Positions 9,568 to 18,696 of a stretch of DNA of 60,301 bases are shown here, piece after piece (positions within the stretch are counted from its first letter, which is position 1; each line of letters begins with the position of its first letter). This DNA comes from Alphaproteobacteria bacterium (GTDB lineage: Bacteria > Pseudomonadota > Alphaproteobacteria > Rhodospirillales > WMHbin7), in NCBI GenBank assembly GCA_015231795.1, contig JADGAX010000011.1, positions 1 through 60,301 on the forward strand, read 5' to 3'. Made by a program: the position numbers and the translations under genes. Below the pieces are notes generated by a model. That model saw nothing but the letters and a program-made list of their open reading frames with translations, did no database searches and was not told the origin of the DNA.

Positions 9568-11052
9568 ATGAAGACTTGCGGACTATTGAAGCCATTGGCG
9601 CGTGCCGGACTGGCCCTGTCTCTTTTGGCTTTCGCGGCTGGGCCGCTCAATGCCCAGCCCCAGGGCGCGCCCACCAGCTTTGCCGATCTGGCCGAATCCT
9701 TGCTGCCTGCCGTGGTCAACGTCTCGACCACCCAGACGGTGTCGGCCAAGGGCGGCCCGGAAATGCCGCAATTCCCCCCCGGCTCGCCCTTCGAGGAATT
9801 CTTCAAGGACTTTTTGGAGAAGCAGCGGCCCGATGGGGCAAGGCCCCACAAGGCCACGTCGCTGGGGTCGGGCTTCATCATCGATCCGGATGGGCTGGTG
9901 GTCACCAACAACCATGTGATCGCTGACGCCGATGAGGTGAACGTCATCTTGCACGACAATTCGACCCTGAAGGCCGAGATCGTGGGGCGCGACGCCAAAA
10001 CCGACATCGCGCTGTTGCGCATCAAGCCCAACAGGCCGCTGACCGCCCTTAAGTTCGGCGATTCCGACATTATCCGGGTCGGCGACTGGGTGTTGGCCAT
10101 CGGCAATCCCTTCGGCCTGGGCGGCACGGTGACGGCGGGCATCATTTCGGCCCGCCAGCGCGACATCAATTCAGGCCCTTATGACGATTTCTTGCAAACC
10201 GACGCCGCCATCAATCGCGGCAATTCGGGCGGTCCGATGTTCAACATGAAGGGCGAGGTGATCGGCATCAACACCGCCATCTATTCGCCCTCCGGCGGAT
10301 CGGTGGGCATCGGTTTCGCCATCCCCTCAACCCTGGCCAAGCCGGTGATCGAGGATTTGAAGAAGTTCGGCCGCACCAAGCGCGGCTGGCTTGGCGTGCA
10401 CATCCAGACCGTGAACGACGAGATCGCCGACAATCTGGGCATCAAGGACAAGGATCACCGCGGCGCCCTGGTGGCAAGCGTGACGCCAAAGGGACCGGCG
10501 GAGAAGGCGGGCATCAAGGGCGGCGACGTCATCTTGTCGTTCGACGGCAAGAAGGTGACCGAAATGCGCCGCTTGCCGCGCATCGTTGCCGAAACGCCGG
10601 TTGGCAAAAGCGTCGATGTCGTGCTGCTGCGCCAAGGCAAGACGCAGACCGTGAAGGTGACGGTGGCCGAGCTTGAGGACGATGAGTCCAAACCCGGCAA
10701 GAGAACCGACAAGAAAAAGGACAAGAGCGATACCGGCCCGGCCAGCAAGAAGGTGGGCGAATTGGGCCTGTCCGTCTCCCCGCCCACGGCCGAGGTTCGC
10801 CAGAAGTTCGAACTGGCCGAGGAAACCAAGGGGCTGGTCGTCACTTCGGTCGATCCTTCTGGTCCGGCGGCGGAAAAGGGCATCAAGCCCGGCAACGTGA
10901 TCTTGGAAGCCGGGCAGACGCCGATGAGCCAGCCTGGCGATCTGACCAAGAGGGTCGAGGACGCCAAGTCATCTGGCGCCAAGACACTGCTGCTGTTGAT
11001 CGACGGCCCCAACGGCCCGGGCTATGTGGTGTTGAAGCTGGACAAGAAGTAA
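9568..11052 (+). CDS. degP: Periplasmic serine protease, DegP/HtrA (Do) family
   Basis: This 494-residue protein has a signal peptide of about 29 residues ending LNA. The trypsin-like domain shows the full triad: H116 in NNHVIAD, D146 in KTDIALL and S220 in NRGNSGGP. Two PDZ domains follow (about 285-375 and 400-485), joined by a very basic/acidic linker (KKKDKSD). Do-type proteases degrade or refold misfolded periplasmic proteins. The position directly after hflKC is common in alphaproteobacteria. DegQ or MucD naming is equally possible, as the paralogue cannot be decided from one locus. Confidence 0.93.
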   Translation: MKTCGLLKPLARAGLALSLLAFAAGPLNAQPQGAPTSFADLAESLLPAVVNVSTTQTVSAKGGPEMPQFPPGSPFEEFFKDFLEKQRPDGARPHKATSLGSGFIIDPDGLVVTNNHVIADADEVNVILHDNSTLKAEIVGRDAKTDIALLRIKPNRPLTALKFGDSDIIRVGDWVLAIGNPFGLGGTVTAGIISARQRDINSGPYDDFLQTDAAINRGNSGGPMFNMKGEVIGINTAIYSPSGGSVGIGFAIPSTLAKPVIEDLKKFGRTKRGWLGVHIQTVNDEIADNLGIKDKDHRGALVASVTPKGPAEKAGIKGGDVILSFDGKKVTEMRRLPRIVAETPVGKSVDVVLLRQGKTQTVKVTVAELEDDESKPGKRTDKKKDKSDTGPASKKVGELGLSVSPPTAEVRQKFELAEETKGLVVTSVDPSGPAAEKGIKPGNVILEAGQTPMSQPGDLTKRVEDAKSSGAKTLLLLIDGPNGPGYVVLKLDKK

Positions 11053-11069
11053 CCCGTTTTACCAAGAAA

Positions 11070-11161
11070 CGTCATGGCCGGGCTTGGCCCGGCCATCCAC
11101 GTCTTGCCATCAATGCCGCCGAAAAAATGCGTGGATGCGCGGATCAAGTCCGCGCATGACG
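11070..11161. repeat. Dispersed palindromic (REP-like) repeat, copy 2
   Basis: This is the longest copy (92 bp). A hairpin unit CGTCATGGCCGGGCTTGGCC at the left and an inverted unit ending CCGCGCATGACG at the right flank a spacer of about 25 bp. The outer ends CGTCATG and CATGACG are themselves complementary. It lies between degP and the ABC ATPase gene and may terminate degP transcription. Confidence 0.75.
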
Positions 11162-11202
11162 TGGGGTGTCAATAACTCCTTGTTTTGGTGTATCCTGTAC
11201 AT

Positions 11203-12018
11203 ATGGTCGATTTGGCGCCGTCAGATACCGAAATCCGCATCGAGGGCCTGACCAAGGCTTTCGATGGCAGGCCGGTTCTGCAGGGCGTCGATCTGACGGT
11301 GCAGGTGGGCAGCTTCATCGCCATCGTGGGCGGATCGGGTTGCGGCAAGACGGTGCTGCTCAATCATATCCTGGGATTGTTGACGCCCGACAGCGGGCGC
11401 ATCTTCGTGCGCATGCAAGGTGAACTGGTCGATCTGGCGGGGCTGGACGGCGAACAGCTCGACGATTTGCACACACATTGGGGCGTGGTGTTCCAGCGCA
11501 ACGCCCTGTTCTCGGGCACGGTGCAAGGCAACATAGCCCTGTGGCTCAAGGAAGTGCGCCATCTGGGCGACGAGGCGATCGAGACCATCGCCGCCAAGGT
11601 TCTTGAGTCCGTGGGCTTGCCGACCGACCGCGAGTTTCTGGACAGTCCCGTCGAAAGCCTGTCGGGCGGCATGGCCAAACGCATCGCCATCGCCCGCTCG
11701 CTGGCCATGAAGCCGGATTGCCTGTTCTTCGACGAGCCGACCACCGGCCTTGATCCGGTCAACGCCTCGCAAATCCAAGATCTGCTGCTTTCGACCCATG
11801 TCGATCAGGAAGCGGACGGCAAGCCTCGCACCACCATCATCGTCACTCATGACAAGGATTTGTTGGTTCGCCTAAAGCCCCAGATCGTGATGCTGCACGA
11901 AGGCAGCGTGTCGTTCAACGGTCCGTTCGATGAATTCATGACCTCGACCTCGCCCATCATCCGCCCCTATTTCGACCTGATGCCGGTGCTGCATCAGCGC
12001 GATGGGGGAAAGATCTAG
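11203..12018 (+). CDS. ABC transporter ATPase, MlaF/Ttg2A-like
   Basis: The ATG at 11203 (MVDLAPSD) is preferred over the upstream TTG at 11185, though the ribosome-binding site is weak in either case. The 271-residue product has Walker A GGSGCGKT (43-50), a Q-loop in VVFQRNALF, signature LSGGMAKR (153-160), Walker B CLFFDEPT (173-180) and an H-loop in VTHDKD. LSGGMAKR and the ALFSGTV region are typical of MlaF, the ATPase of phospholipid/mce-type import systems. No MlaE permease or MlaD/MCE gene lies nearby, so it is an orphan here. The exact transport partner is unknown. Confidence 0.82.
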   Translation: MVDLAPSDTEIRIEGLTKAFDGRPVLQGVDLTVQVGSFIAIVGGSGCGKTVLLNHILGLLTPDSGRIFVRMQGELVDLAGLDGEQLDDLHTHWGVVFQRNALFSGTVQGNIALWLKEVRHLGDEAIETIAAKVLESVGLPTDREFLDSPVESLSGGMAKRIAIARSLAMKPDCLFFDEPTTGLDPVNASQIQDLLLSTHVDQEADGKPRTTIIVTHDKDLLVRLKPQIVMLHEGSVSFNGPFDEFMTSTSPIIRPYFDLMPVLHQRDGGKI

Positions 12019-12020
12019 AA

Positions 12021-12053
12021 GCAAAAGCGCCCCCGTATTAAGGGGGTGTTTTG
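12021..12053. terminator. Terminator between convergent genes
   Basis: GCAAAAGCGCCCCC and GGGGGTGTTTTGC form a near-perfect hairpin over a TATTAA-type loop, directly after the MlaF-like gene and before the convergent repeat-protein gene. A/T-rich outer arms on both sides suit bidirectional termination. Confidence 0.8.
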
Positions 12054-12077
12054 CATCTTGACGAAGTCTGTGGGCTG

Positions 12078-12539
12078 TCAGCGTCTCGCAGCACCTCTTA
12101 GAATATCCAAGATGACGTTGGTGGCCGTGTCGATCAGGACGACATCGTCGCCGACGATGGATCTTTCGCGGTTCCATGCCGGATTGCCCAAACGATCTTC
12201 AAGGTCGCTGGGCAGGCTTCGCTTGGCCAGCCCAGGCGGCAAAGTGTCGCGCTTGGCGAGGCCAGGAGGCAACTTGCCTTTTTTTGCCAAGCCGGGTGGA
12301 AGCGTGTCGCGGCTTCGCTTCTCGGCGCGTTGGCCTTCCTTGTTGTCGGCGCGGGAGGTTTTGAAATAATCGCTGATCGCCCGCTTCTGTTCGGGCGTGA
12401 ACATGTCGTTTGCCATGGTTTCGGCGGCGTTGCCTACGGCTCTGCCGATGACCCTGCCGACGGGGTCGTTCGTGTCATATTGCGCCAGGAGGGGGAAGGG
12501 GAGCAGAGAAAGGCAAAGGGTGAAGATGAGCCTGCGCAT
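12078..12539 (-). CDS. Exported LPPGLAK-repeat protein (CigR-like)
   Basis: The start at 12539 (MRRLIFTLC) has AAAGGAG six bases upstream, giving 153 residues. A signal peptide of about 18 residues (LLPFPLLA) precedes an Asp/Asn-rich stretch. The middle then holds three tandem copies of a 10-12 residue motif built on LPPGLAK(R/K). The C-terminal part (SIVGDDVVLIDTATNVILDIL) resembles the RcnB/CigR-type end that folds as a small strand-helix module. Similar LPPGLAK repeats occur in CigR-family exported proteins. The role is unknown and the family link is moderate. Confidence 0.7.
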   Translation of the reverse strand: MRRLIFTLCLSLLPFPLLAQYDTNDPVGRVIGRAVGNAAETMANDMFTPEQKRAISDYFKTSRADNKEGQRAEKRSRDTLPPGLAKKGKLPPGLAKRDTLPPGLAKRSLPSDLEDRLGNPAWNRERSIVGDDVVLIDTATNVILDILRGAARR

Positions 12540-12631
12540 GCGAAGCTCCTTTCCAAAGATGAGCATCAATCATAGTCATTGTCGATGCCGCATCCTAGGA
12601 ATACGAGACCGCAGACGCCTGCGGAATCTGC

Positions 12632-13036
12632 CTACTCTCCGAACGGATTGACGACGGCAACAGCCAGCGGCGCAAAATGTCGATGGTTGCGGGTGACGAT
12701 CTTCAAACCATGTGCCTTCGCCGTGGCGGCGATCAGCTTGTCGGTCGCGTTGCCCGAGGCGGGGTCGAAATTGCCCCATATTCTTGCGACATCGACGGTG
12801 ATGGGCAGAATGCGCTCGCCATAATAATCGATGACTTCGTCCAGCCAGACATCCAGCGACGCGGCAAAAGAAAGATCGGACTTACGCTGCTTGGCGACGC
12901 CCGCCTCGATCTCGCCGATGGTGACGACGCTTAAGTACATCTCGGCCTTCTTGTGCTTTTGCAGCCAAGCGGAGACATTCGAAGGGATGCGTTGCTTGCG
13001 CAGTTCCGACAGGATGCAGGTATCGAGCAGAAACAT
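12632..13036 (-). CDS. vapC: PIN-domain toxin, VapC family
   Basis: The 134-residue PIN domain has the first acidic residue in FLLDTCILSEL, a central E in TIGEIEAGV, and late acidic residues in NATDKLIAATAKAHGL and the TRNHRHF end, as in VapC/FitB endoribonucleases. It overlaps the antitoxin stop codon by one base. FitB-like toxins cleave RNA, often tRNA, until held by their antitoxin. The antitoxin is of Phd/YefM rather than AbrB type, a common pairing for this VapC clade. Confidence 0.9.
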   Translation of the reverse strand: MFLLDTCILSELRKQRIPSNVSAWLQKHKKAEMYLSVVTIGEIEAGVAKQRKSDLSFAASLDVWLDEVIDYYGERILPITVDVARIWGNFDPASGNATDKLIAATAKAHGLKIVTRNHRHFAPLAVAVVNPFGE

Positions 13037-13296
13037 CAGAACTCGACATCGCGCAAGGGCGTTTCGATGCGCTCGAACGCACTATCGTCCTTGGGCATGG
13101 CCAGCAGCAGATCGACAAAGCTGGGACGCTTTTTCTTCTCATTGGCGGCCATGCGTTCATAGGTCTTGGCCTCGACGACCACTACAGCCGGACGGCCATG
13201 CTTGGTGACAAGTTGCGGCTTGCCCTTCTCCGCCGCCGCCACGACGGCGGAAAAGCTGTTCTTGGCATCCTGCAAGGGCCACGAAGCGCGGGACAT
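13036..13296 (-). CDS. Phd/YefM-family antitoxin
   Basis: The start at 13296 (MSRASWPLQDAKN) gives 86 residues. The N-terminal fold WPLQDAKNSFSAVV...GKPQLVTKHGRPAVVVV is the DNA-binding Phd/YefM domain. The C-terminal tail (PSFVDLLLAMPKDDSAFER) should wrap and inhibit the toxin. It is the first gene of the pair and overlaps vapC. A palindrome over the predicted start of transcription fits autoregulation. Confidence 0.9.
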   Translation of the reverse strand: MSRASWPLQDAKNSFSAVVAAAEKGKPQLVTKHGRPAVVVVEAKTYERMAANEKKKRPSFVDLLLAMPKDDSAFERIETPLRDVEF

Positions 13297-13313
13297 GGGG
13301 TGGCTCAATCTAG

Positions 13314-13358
13314 CTAGAATTCTAGACAGATTATGCGGCGCGTCCGAGCATCCGTCAA
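13314..13358 (-). promoter_or_regulatory. Promoter and palindromic operator of the Phd/VapC pair
   Basis: On the minus strand TTGACG (13353-13358), a 17-bp spacer and CATAAT (13330-13335) form a good sigma70 promoter. The predicted transcription start, near 13323, falls inside the perfect palindrome CTAGAATTCTAG (13314-13325). This is a natural place for the antitoxin to bind and repress. Confidence 0.65.
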
Positions 13359-13372
13359 GATGTCCTTGCAAC

Positions 13373-13402
13373 AAAAAACGCCCCCGTTTAAGGGGGCGTT
13401 TT
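13373..13402 (-). terminator. Terminator of the ffh-leuB operon
   Basis: An 11-bp perfect stem (AAAACGCCCCC at 13375-13385 with its complement at 13392-13402) closes a six-base loop. On the minus strand it ends in a run of T. It lies about 45 bp after the leuB stop, and its sequence is close to the terminator at 12021. Confidence 0.9.
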
Positions 13403-13446
13403 GCTGAGTGCTGAAAGCTGACTGCTGAAGGCTGATAGCTAACCGA

Positions 13447-14550
13447 TCACCCAATTTTATCCAACTCGCGCAGGATGGATTCGCCCATCACGCCGGTCGA
13501 GACCCGGGCCTTGCCGGGCGACATGATGTCGGCGGTGCGAAGCCCGCCGGCCAGCACGTTCTTGGCGGCCTGTTCGATCAGGTCGGCCTCGGCCTGCATG
13601 TCGAAGGAATAGCGCAGGCACATCGAGAAGGACAGGATGGTGGCCAAGGGATTGGCGATGTCCTTGCCCGCGATGTCGGGGGCCGAACCATGCACCGGCT
13701 CGTACATCGCCTTCATCTTGCCGTTGGCGTCGGGCGCTCCCAGCGAAGCCGAGGGCAGCATGCCCAAGCTACCGGTCAGCATCGAAGCGGTGTCGGACAG
13801 AATGTCGCCGAACAGGTTGTCGGTGACGATCACGTCGAACTGCTTGGGATTGCGCACCAGCTGCATCGAGCAATTGTCGGCGAACATGTGGGACAATTCC
13901 ACGTCGGGATATTCCGGCCCCAGCTTGGTCATCTCTTCGCGCCAAAGCACGCCCGACATCATCACATTGGCCTTCTCGACCGAGCACAGTTTCTTGCCGC
14001 GCTTGCGGGCCAATTCGAAGGCCACGCGGCCAATGCGCACGATCTCGCTGGTCGTGTAGGTCTGATTGTCGAAGCCGCGCTTCTGGCCGTCGGGCAAGGT
14101 CTCGATGCCCTTGGGCTGGCCGAAATATACGCCGCCGGTCAGTTCGCGCACGATCATGATGTCCAGGCCCTGCACCACCTCGGGCTTCAGGGTCGAGGCT
14201 TCGACCAGGGCGTCGAACACCATGGCGGGGCGCAGATTGGCGAACAGGTCCATATCCTTGCGCAGGCGCAACAGGCCGCGCTCGGGCTTGACCTCGAAGG
14301 GCAGATTGTCCCATTTGGGGCCGCCGACGGCGCCCAGGATGACGGCATCCGATTCTTGCGCGCGCGCCATGGTGGCGTCGGTCAGGGGAATGCCGTGCTT
14401 GTCGTAAGCGGCGCCGCCCACCAAATCCTCGGTCACGTCGAACTTGATCTGACGCTTCTTGGCCATCCAGTCGATGACGCGTTTGACTTGCGCCATCACT
14501 TCGGGGCCGATCCCGTCGCCAGGCAGCAACAGCAGCTTCTTGTTGGACAT
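13447..14550 (-). CDS. leuB: 3-isopropylmalate dehydrogenase
   Basis: This 367-residue enzyme oxidises and decarboxylates (2R,3S)-3-isopropylmalate to 2-oxoisocaproate with NAD+ in leucine synthesis. The family signature is clear: [11 protein letters not shown] at the start, GGPKWD, the substrate-binding [10 protein letters not shown], the metal-binding [14 protein letters not shown], and [18 protein letters not shown] near the C-terminus. It is the last gene of the long ffh-to-leuB run, 25 bp after leuD, and a terminator follows. Length is as usual for bacterial LeuB. Confidence 0.97.
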   Translation of the reverse strand: MSNKKLLLLPGDGIGPEVMAQVKRVIDWMAKKRQIKFDVTEDLVGGAAYDKHGIPLTDATMARAQESDAVILGAVGGPKWDNLPFEVKPERGLLRLRKDMDLFANLRPAMVFDALVEASTLKPEVVQGLDIMIVRELTGGVYFGQPKGIETLPDGQKRGFDNQTYTTSEIVRIGRVAFELARKRGKKLCSVEKANVMMSGVLWREEMTKLGPEYPDVELSHMFADNCSMQLVRNPKQFDVIVTDNLFGDILSDTASMLTGSLGMLPSASLGAPDANGKMKAMYEPVHGSAPDIAGKDIANPLATILSFSMCLRYSFDMQAEADLIEQAAKNVLAGGLRTADIMSPGKARVSTGVMGESILRELDKIG

Positions 14551-14575
14551 TTTCTATCCCCTATATTTTTGAAAG

Positions 14576-15199
14576 TTAGCGCGAACCGGTGGCGGCCAGC
14601 CAAGGCGACTGCTGGGCGCGTCTGGTCTCGAAGTCCTCGATCTTGGCCTTCTTTTCCAGCGTCAGGCCGATATCGTCCAGCCCGTTCAGCATGCAATGCT
14701 TGCGGAAGGGATCGATTTCAAACTTGATGACGCCGCCGTCGGGACCGCGAATTTCCTGGGCTTCCAGATCGACGGTCACGGTGGCGTTGGCGCCGCGTGA
14801 CGCGTCGTCCATCAGCTTGTCGACATCGGCCTGCGCAAGTTTGATCGGCAGGATGCCGTTCTTGAAGCAGTTGTTGTAGAAAATGTCGGCGAAGCTGGTC
14901 GAGATCACGCAGCGGATGCCGAAATCCATGATCGCCCAGGGCGCATGTTCGCGCGAGCTGCCGCAGCCGAAATTGTCGCCCGCCACCAGAATCTCGGTCT
15001 TGCGGTATTGCGGCTTATTCAGCACGAAGTCGGGCTTCTCTTTGCCATCGGCGTCGTAGCGCATTTCATGAAACAGATTCTTGCCCAGGCCCGAGCGCTT
15101 GATGGTTTTCAAGAACTGCTTGGGGATGATCATGTCGGTATCGACATTGATGATCGGCATGGGGGCGGCGACGCCCGTGAGCTTGGTGAATTTCTGCAT
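14576..15199 (-). CDS. leuD: 3-isopropylmalate dehydratase small subunit
   Basis: The start at 15199 (MQKFTKLTG), two bases after the leuC stop, gives 207 residues of standard length; a longer frame reading into leuC is rejected. The swivel-domain motifs are [13 protein letters not shown] and [16 protein letters not shown]. With LeuC it isomerises 2-isopropylmalate to 3-isopropylmalate. GAGGAAG in the leuC end supplies the ribosome-binding site. Confidence 0.97.
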   Translation of the reverse strand: MQKFTKLTGVAAPMPIINVDTDMIIPKQFLKTIKRSGLGKNLFHEMRYDADGKEKPDFVLNKPQYRKTEILVAGDNFGCGSSREHAPWAIMDFGIRCVISTSFADIFYNNCFKNGILPIKLAQADVDKLMDDASRGANATVTVDLEAQEIRGPDGGVIKFEIDPFRKHCMLNGLDDIGLTLEKKAKIEDFETRRAQQSPWLAATGSR

Positions 15200-15201
15200 G
15201 G

Positions 15202-16605
15202 TTACAGCTTCCTCACGTCCGTCAACTTGCCGGTGACGGCGGCGGCCACGGCCATGGCCGGGCTGACCAGATGGGTGCGGGAATCGCGGCCCTGGCGGCC
15301 TTCGAAATTGCGGTTCGAGGTGGAGGCGCAGCGCTCGCCCGGATTCAAACGGTCGGCATTCATGGCCAAGCACATCGAACAACCCGCATCGCGCCATTCG
15401 AAACCGGCATTGGTGAAGATTTCGTCCAATCCCTCGGCTTCGGCCTGCTCCTTGACCAAGCCGGAACCCGGCACCACCAGCACCTGCACGCCAGCGGCCA
15501 CCTTGCGGCCCTTGGCGAGTGCGGCGGCGGCGCGCAGATCTTCGATGCGGCCATTGGTGCAAGAGCCGATGAAGACGTGATCGATCTTGATCTCGGTCAT
15601 CGGCGTGCCTGCCGTCAGGCCCATATAGGCCAGGGCGCGTTCCATGCCCGCCCGCTTGGCCTCGTCAGGGGCCGACTTGGGATCGGGAACCTTGTCGGTG
15701 ATCGCCACCACGTCTTCGGGGCTGGTGCCCCAGGTGACCATGGGGGCGATGTCTTCGGCCTTGAAGCGATGAATGGTGTCGAACTTGGCACCTGCGTCGG
15801 TCTTCAGCGTCTTCCAGTAATTGACGGCGGCTTCCCAATTGGCGCCCTTGGGGGCCATCGGACGGCCCATCAGATAATTGAAGGTCACGTCGTCGGGCGC
15901 GATCAGTCCGGCCCTGGCCCCGCCCTCGATGGTCATGTTGCAAAGGGTCATGCGCCCTTCCATCGACAGGCCAACCACGGCGTCGCCCGCGAATTCGACC
16001 ACATGGCCGGTGCCGCCCGCCGTGCCGATCTTGCCGATGACGTAAAGCGCTAAGTCCTTGGCGGTGACGCCTTGGGGCAGCGTGCCGGTCACTTCGATCA
16101 GCATGTTCTTGGCCGGGCGCTGCAACAGCGTTTGCGTGGCCAACACATGTTCGACTTCGCTGGTGCCGATGCCGAAGGCGAGCGAGCCGAAAGCGCCGTG
16201 CGTCGCGGTGTGGGAGTCTCCGCAGACGATGGTGGCGCCCGGCAGCGTGAAGCCCTGCTCGGGACCTACGATGTGAACGACGCCCTGGCGGATGTCGCTC
16301 ATCGGGAAATAGGGCACGGCGAAGTCGCGGACATTGGCTTCCAGGGTTTCCACCTGGATGCGGCTTTCCTCTTCGGCGATGCCCTTGTCGCGGTCCTTGG
16401 TCGGCACGTTGTGGTCGGCCACGGCCAGCGTCTGTTCGGGCTTGCGCACCTTGCGTCCCGCCACCCGCAGGCCTTCGAAGGCCTGGGGGCTGGTCACCTC
16501 GTGCACGAGATGGCGGTCGATATACAAAAGGCAGGTGCCGTCTTCCTGGCGGTCCACCAGATGGGCCTGCCAGATTTTGTCGAACAGAGTGCTGGGCGTA
16601 GCCAT
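15202..16605 (-). CDS. leuC: 3-isopropylmalate dehydratase large subunit
   Basis: The 467-residue aconitase-family subunit carries the residues for the 4Fe-4S cluster in [11 protein letters not shown] and [10 protein letters not shown]. It also has the substrate loop [14 protein letters not shown] and the [10 protein letters not shown] end motif. It works with LeuD in the second step of leucine synthesis. It lies ten bases downstream of rplS and two bases before leuD, so leucine genes follow ribosomal and tRNA-modification genes in one transcription unit. Confidence 0.97.
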   Translation of the reverse strand: MATPSTLFDKIWQAHLVDRQEDGTCLLYIDRHLVHEVTSPQAFEGLRVAGRKVRKPEQTLAVADHNVPTKDRDKGIAEEESRIQVETLEANVRDFAVPYFPMSDIRQGVVHIVGPEQGFTLPGATIVCGDSHTATHGAFGSLAFGIGTSEVEHVLATQTLLQRPAKNMLIEVTGTLPQGVTAKDLALYVIGKIGTAGGTGHVVEFAGDAVVGLSMEGRMTLCNMTIEGGARAGLIAPDDVTFNYLMGRPMAPKGANWEAAVNYWKTLKTDAGAKFDTIHRFKAEDIAPMVTWGTSPEDVVAITDKVPDPKSAPDEAKRAGMERALAYMGLTAGTPMTEIKIDHVFIGSCTNGRIEDLRAAAALAKGRKVAAGVQVLVVPGSGLVKEQAEAEGLDEIFTNAGFEWRDAGCSMCLAMNADRLNPGERCASTSNRNFEGRQGRDSRTHLVSPAMAVAAAVTGKLTDVRKL

Positions 16606-16614
16606 GGGGCTTGC

Positions 16615-17028
16615 TTACTCCTTGGCCTCGGAAGGGGCGCTGGCCGGGGCCTCGTCCTTCTTCAGCCACGAACCCTGGGCTTCGGCGATGCGGGCCGATT
16701 TGCCGCGACGGTCGCGCAGGAAGTACAGCTTCGAACGGCGCACGGCGCCACGACGCACCACCTCGATCGAGGCGACGGTGGGGGCATACAGCGGGAAGAC
16801 GCGCTCGACGCCCTCGCCATAGCTGATCTTGCGCACCGTGAAGGCCGAGTTCACGCCGTTGTTCTTGCGCGCGATGCACATGCCTTCGAAGGCCTGCAGG
16901 CGGGTGCGGTCGCCTTCAACCACCTTGACGTTCACGCGCAGCGTGTCGCCGGGGCGGAAATCGGGCACCGGACGCTCGGCAACCAAGCGTTCCATTTCGC
17001 GCTGTTCAAACTTCTGCAAAAGATTCAT
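16615..17028 (-). CDS. rplS: 50S ribosomal protein L19
   Basis: The start at 17028 (MNLLQKFEQ) has AGGATAAG upstream; the 137-residue product matches L19 with a short Lys/Glu/Ala C-terminal extension. Typical stretches are [30 protein letters not shown] and [16 protein letters not shown]19 sits at the 30S-50S interface. The gene starts one base after the trmD stop codon. Confidence 0.97.
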   Translation of the reverse strand: MNLLQKFEQREMERLVAERPVPDFRPGDTLRVNVKVVEGDRTRLQAFEGMCIARKNNGVNSAFTVRKISYGEGVERVFPLYAPTVASIEVVRRGAVRRSKLYFLRDRRGKSARIAEAQGSWLKKDEAPASAPSEAKE

Positions 17029-17029
17029 G

Positions 17030-17737
17030 TCACTTATCCTTCTTTCCAAGACCATCTGCGTAGGCCTTCCATAAATCGGGCCTGCGCGCTTTCGTTACCT
17101 GTTCAGCCTGGGCAAGTCGCCAAGCCTTGATCTTCGCATGGTGGCCCGAGGTCAGAACCTCTGGCACCTCCCGGCCCTCCCACACTTGCGGCCGGGTATA
17201 GTGGGGATATTCCAACAATCCCCGCTCGAAACTTTCCTCGGACAGCGATTCCTCGCTGCCCATGACGCCTGGGCACAAACGCACGCAGGCGTCGATCAGG
17301 GCGAGTGCGGCCGGTTCTCCGCCCGACAAAACGAAATCGCCCAAACTAAGCTCCAGCGCCTCGTGGGCGTCCAGCACCCGCTGGTCCATGCCTTCGAAGC
17401 GCCCGCACAGCACCGTCATTCCCGGCCCCTGCGCCAGCTCCTTCACGCGCTCTTGCGTGATCGGCCAGCCCCTGGGGGTCAGATACACCAGCGGACCTGG
17501 CCCGCGGGCTGCCAGGATCGCCGCATTCACGACATCGGGGCGGATCACCATTCCGGCGCCACCCCCAAAGGGGGTGTCGTCAACGGAACGGTGTTTATCG
17601 CAGGCGAAAGCCCTGATGTCCACCGATTCCAACGCCCAAATGCCCCGTTCCAGCGCCCGTCCGGCCAGCGATAAACCCAGGGGTCCCGGGAACATTTCCG
17701 GGAACAGGGTCAGCACCACCGCCTTCCAGGCGCTCAA
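17030..17737 (-). CDS. trmD: tRNA (guanine-37-N1)-methyltransferase
   Basis: The 235-residue SPOUT enzyme puts a methyl group on N1 of G37 in tRNAs that read CNN codons, preventing frameshifts. Motifs are [37 protein letters not shown] (AdoMet knot), [12 protein letters not shown] and [10 protein letters not shown]. It overlaps rimM by four bases. Gene order rpsP-rimM-trmD-rplS is conserved across bacteria. Confidence 0.97.
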   Translation of the reverse strand: MSAWKAVVLTLFPEMFPGPLGLSLAGRALERGIWALESVDIRAFACDKHRSVDDTPFGGGAGMVIRPDVVNAAILAARGPGPLVYLTPRGWPITQERVKELAQGPGMTVLCGRFEGMDQRVLDAHEALELSLGDFVLSGGEPAALALIDACVRLCPGVMGSEESLSEESFERGLLEYPHYTRPQVWEGREVPEVLTSGHHAKIKAWRLAQAEQVTKARRPDLWKAYADGLGKKDK

Positions 17738-18285
17738 ACCGTCTTCTCCTTGTCTTCGTCCGCCTTTTTGGCTTCGTCAAGAAGCCCCAAAGGCGGGTCG
17801 ATCACCACAAAACCTTGCGGCACATCCACCACCGGCACCACAGCCTTGGTGAAGGGCACCAGTGCCGTCCGTCTCTGGTCCTGAAGGCGGATTTCGAGCA
17901 GGTCGCCTGCTCCGAAATCCACCGCCCTGACCACCGATCCAAGGGCCGAACCATCAAGAAGTCTGGCTTCCAGGCCGATCAGATCGGCGTGATAGAAGCC
18001 TTCTTCCTCCTCGTCCAGCTTGGGCAGGGCGCTTCGGGGCACGTAAAGTTCCGTTCCCCGAAGGGCCTGCGCCTGATCGCGATCGGCAATCCCCGACAAC
18101 GAGAGCAGCACATTGCCCCTGGCCATGCCCTTGAACCGGGCCTTGAAGCTGCGTCCATCCCCGCTTTCCAAGGGGCCGTAGGAGGCGATGGCTTTGGGAT
18201 CGGCGGCGAAACTCTTCACCTTGACCTGACCCTGAACGCCATGAGCGCCTTCCACCACGCCCAACAGGACGCGGGAAGCGGACAT
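17734..18285 (-). CDS. rimM: 16S rRNA processing protein RimM
   Basis: RimM helps mature the 30S head by binding S19. The 183-residue protein has the N-terminal RimM beta-barrel ([20 protein letters not shown]) and a PRC-barrel (about 95-170, [11 protein letters not shown]...[12 protein letters not shown]). It ends in an acidic/basic tail. The gene overlaps rpsP by one base and trmD by four. Confidence 0.95.
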   Translation of the reverse strand: MSASRVLLGVVEGAHGVQGQVKVKSFAADPKAIASYGPLESGDGRSFKARFKGMARGNVLLSLSGIADRDQAQALRGTELYVPRSALPKLDEEEEGFYHADLIGLEARLLDGSALGSVVRAVDFGAGDLLEIRLQDQRRTALVPFTKAVVPVVDVPQGFVVIDPPLGLLDEAKKADEDKEKTV

Positions 18286-18674
18286 TACGCTTCGGCGGGA
18301 GCGGCAGCCGCTTCAGCGGCCTTGGCGGCGGCTTCTTCAGCCGCAGCGGCTTCCATCTTCATGCGCTCCTGGGCCTTGGCCTTGGGCTTGTCCTTCTTGG
18401 TCTGCGAAGGATAGGCAGGCTTGGCCATCAGACCGGCGGCGGCGAACATGCGCTGGCAACGGTCGGAGACCACCACGCCATTCTTCAGCCAATGCTGAAT
18501 GCGCTCGGCCTTCAGAACCACGCGCTCGGCGTGATCTTGCGGCAATTGGGGATTGTAGGTGCCGACCTTCTCGATGAAGCGACCGTCGCGGGGGCTGCGC
18601 GTGTCGGCCACCACGATGCGGTAGTAGGGGCGCTTCTTGGCGCCGGCGCGGGAAAGGCGAATGGAAACGGGCAT
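18285..18674 (-). CDS. rpsP: 30S ribosomal protein S16
   Basis: The first 80 residues are standard S16 ([20 protein letters not shown], then [14 protein letters not shown]). The 129-residue protein then has a long Ala/Glu/Lys-rich C-terminal extension (from about residue 85). Such tails are common in alphaproteobacterial S16. It lies 22 bp after ffh in the same operon. Confidence 0.97.
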   Translation of the reverse strand: MPVSIRLSRAGAKKRPYYRIVVADTRSPRDGRFIEKVGTYNPQLPQDHAERVVLKAERIQHWLKNGVVVSDRCQRMFAAAGLMAKPAYPSQTKKDKPKAKAQERMKMEAAAAEEAAAKAAEAAAAPAEA

Positions 18675-18696
18675 TGATCGATTGCTCCTTGGTTAA

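Noticed and set aside
13403-13440. Degenerate GCTGA-type short repeats after the leuB terminator
   Set aside because: The imperfect copies (CTGCTGAAGGCTGATAGC and similar) are too short to call an element.
15200-15562. LeuD frame extended upstream into leuC
   Set aside because: The extension is an alternative frame of leu[10 protein letters not shown] at 15199 is the normal LeuD start.
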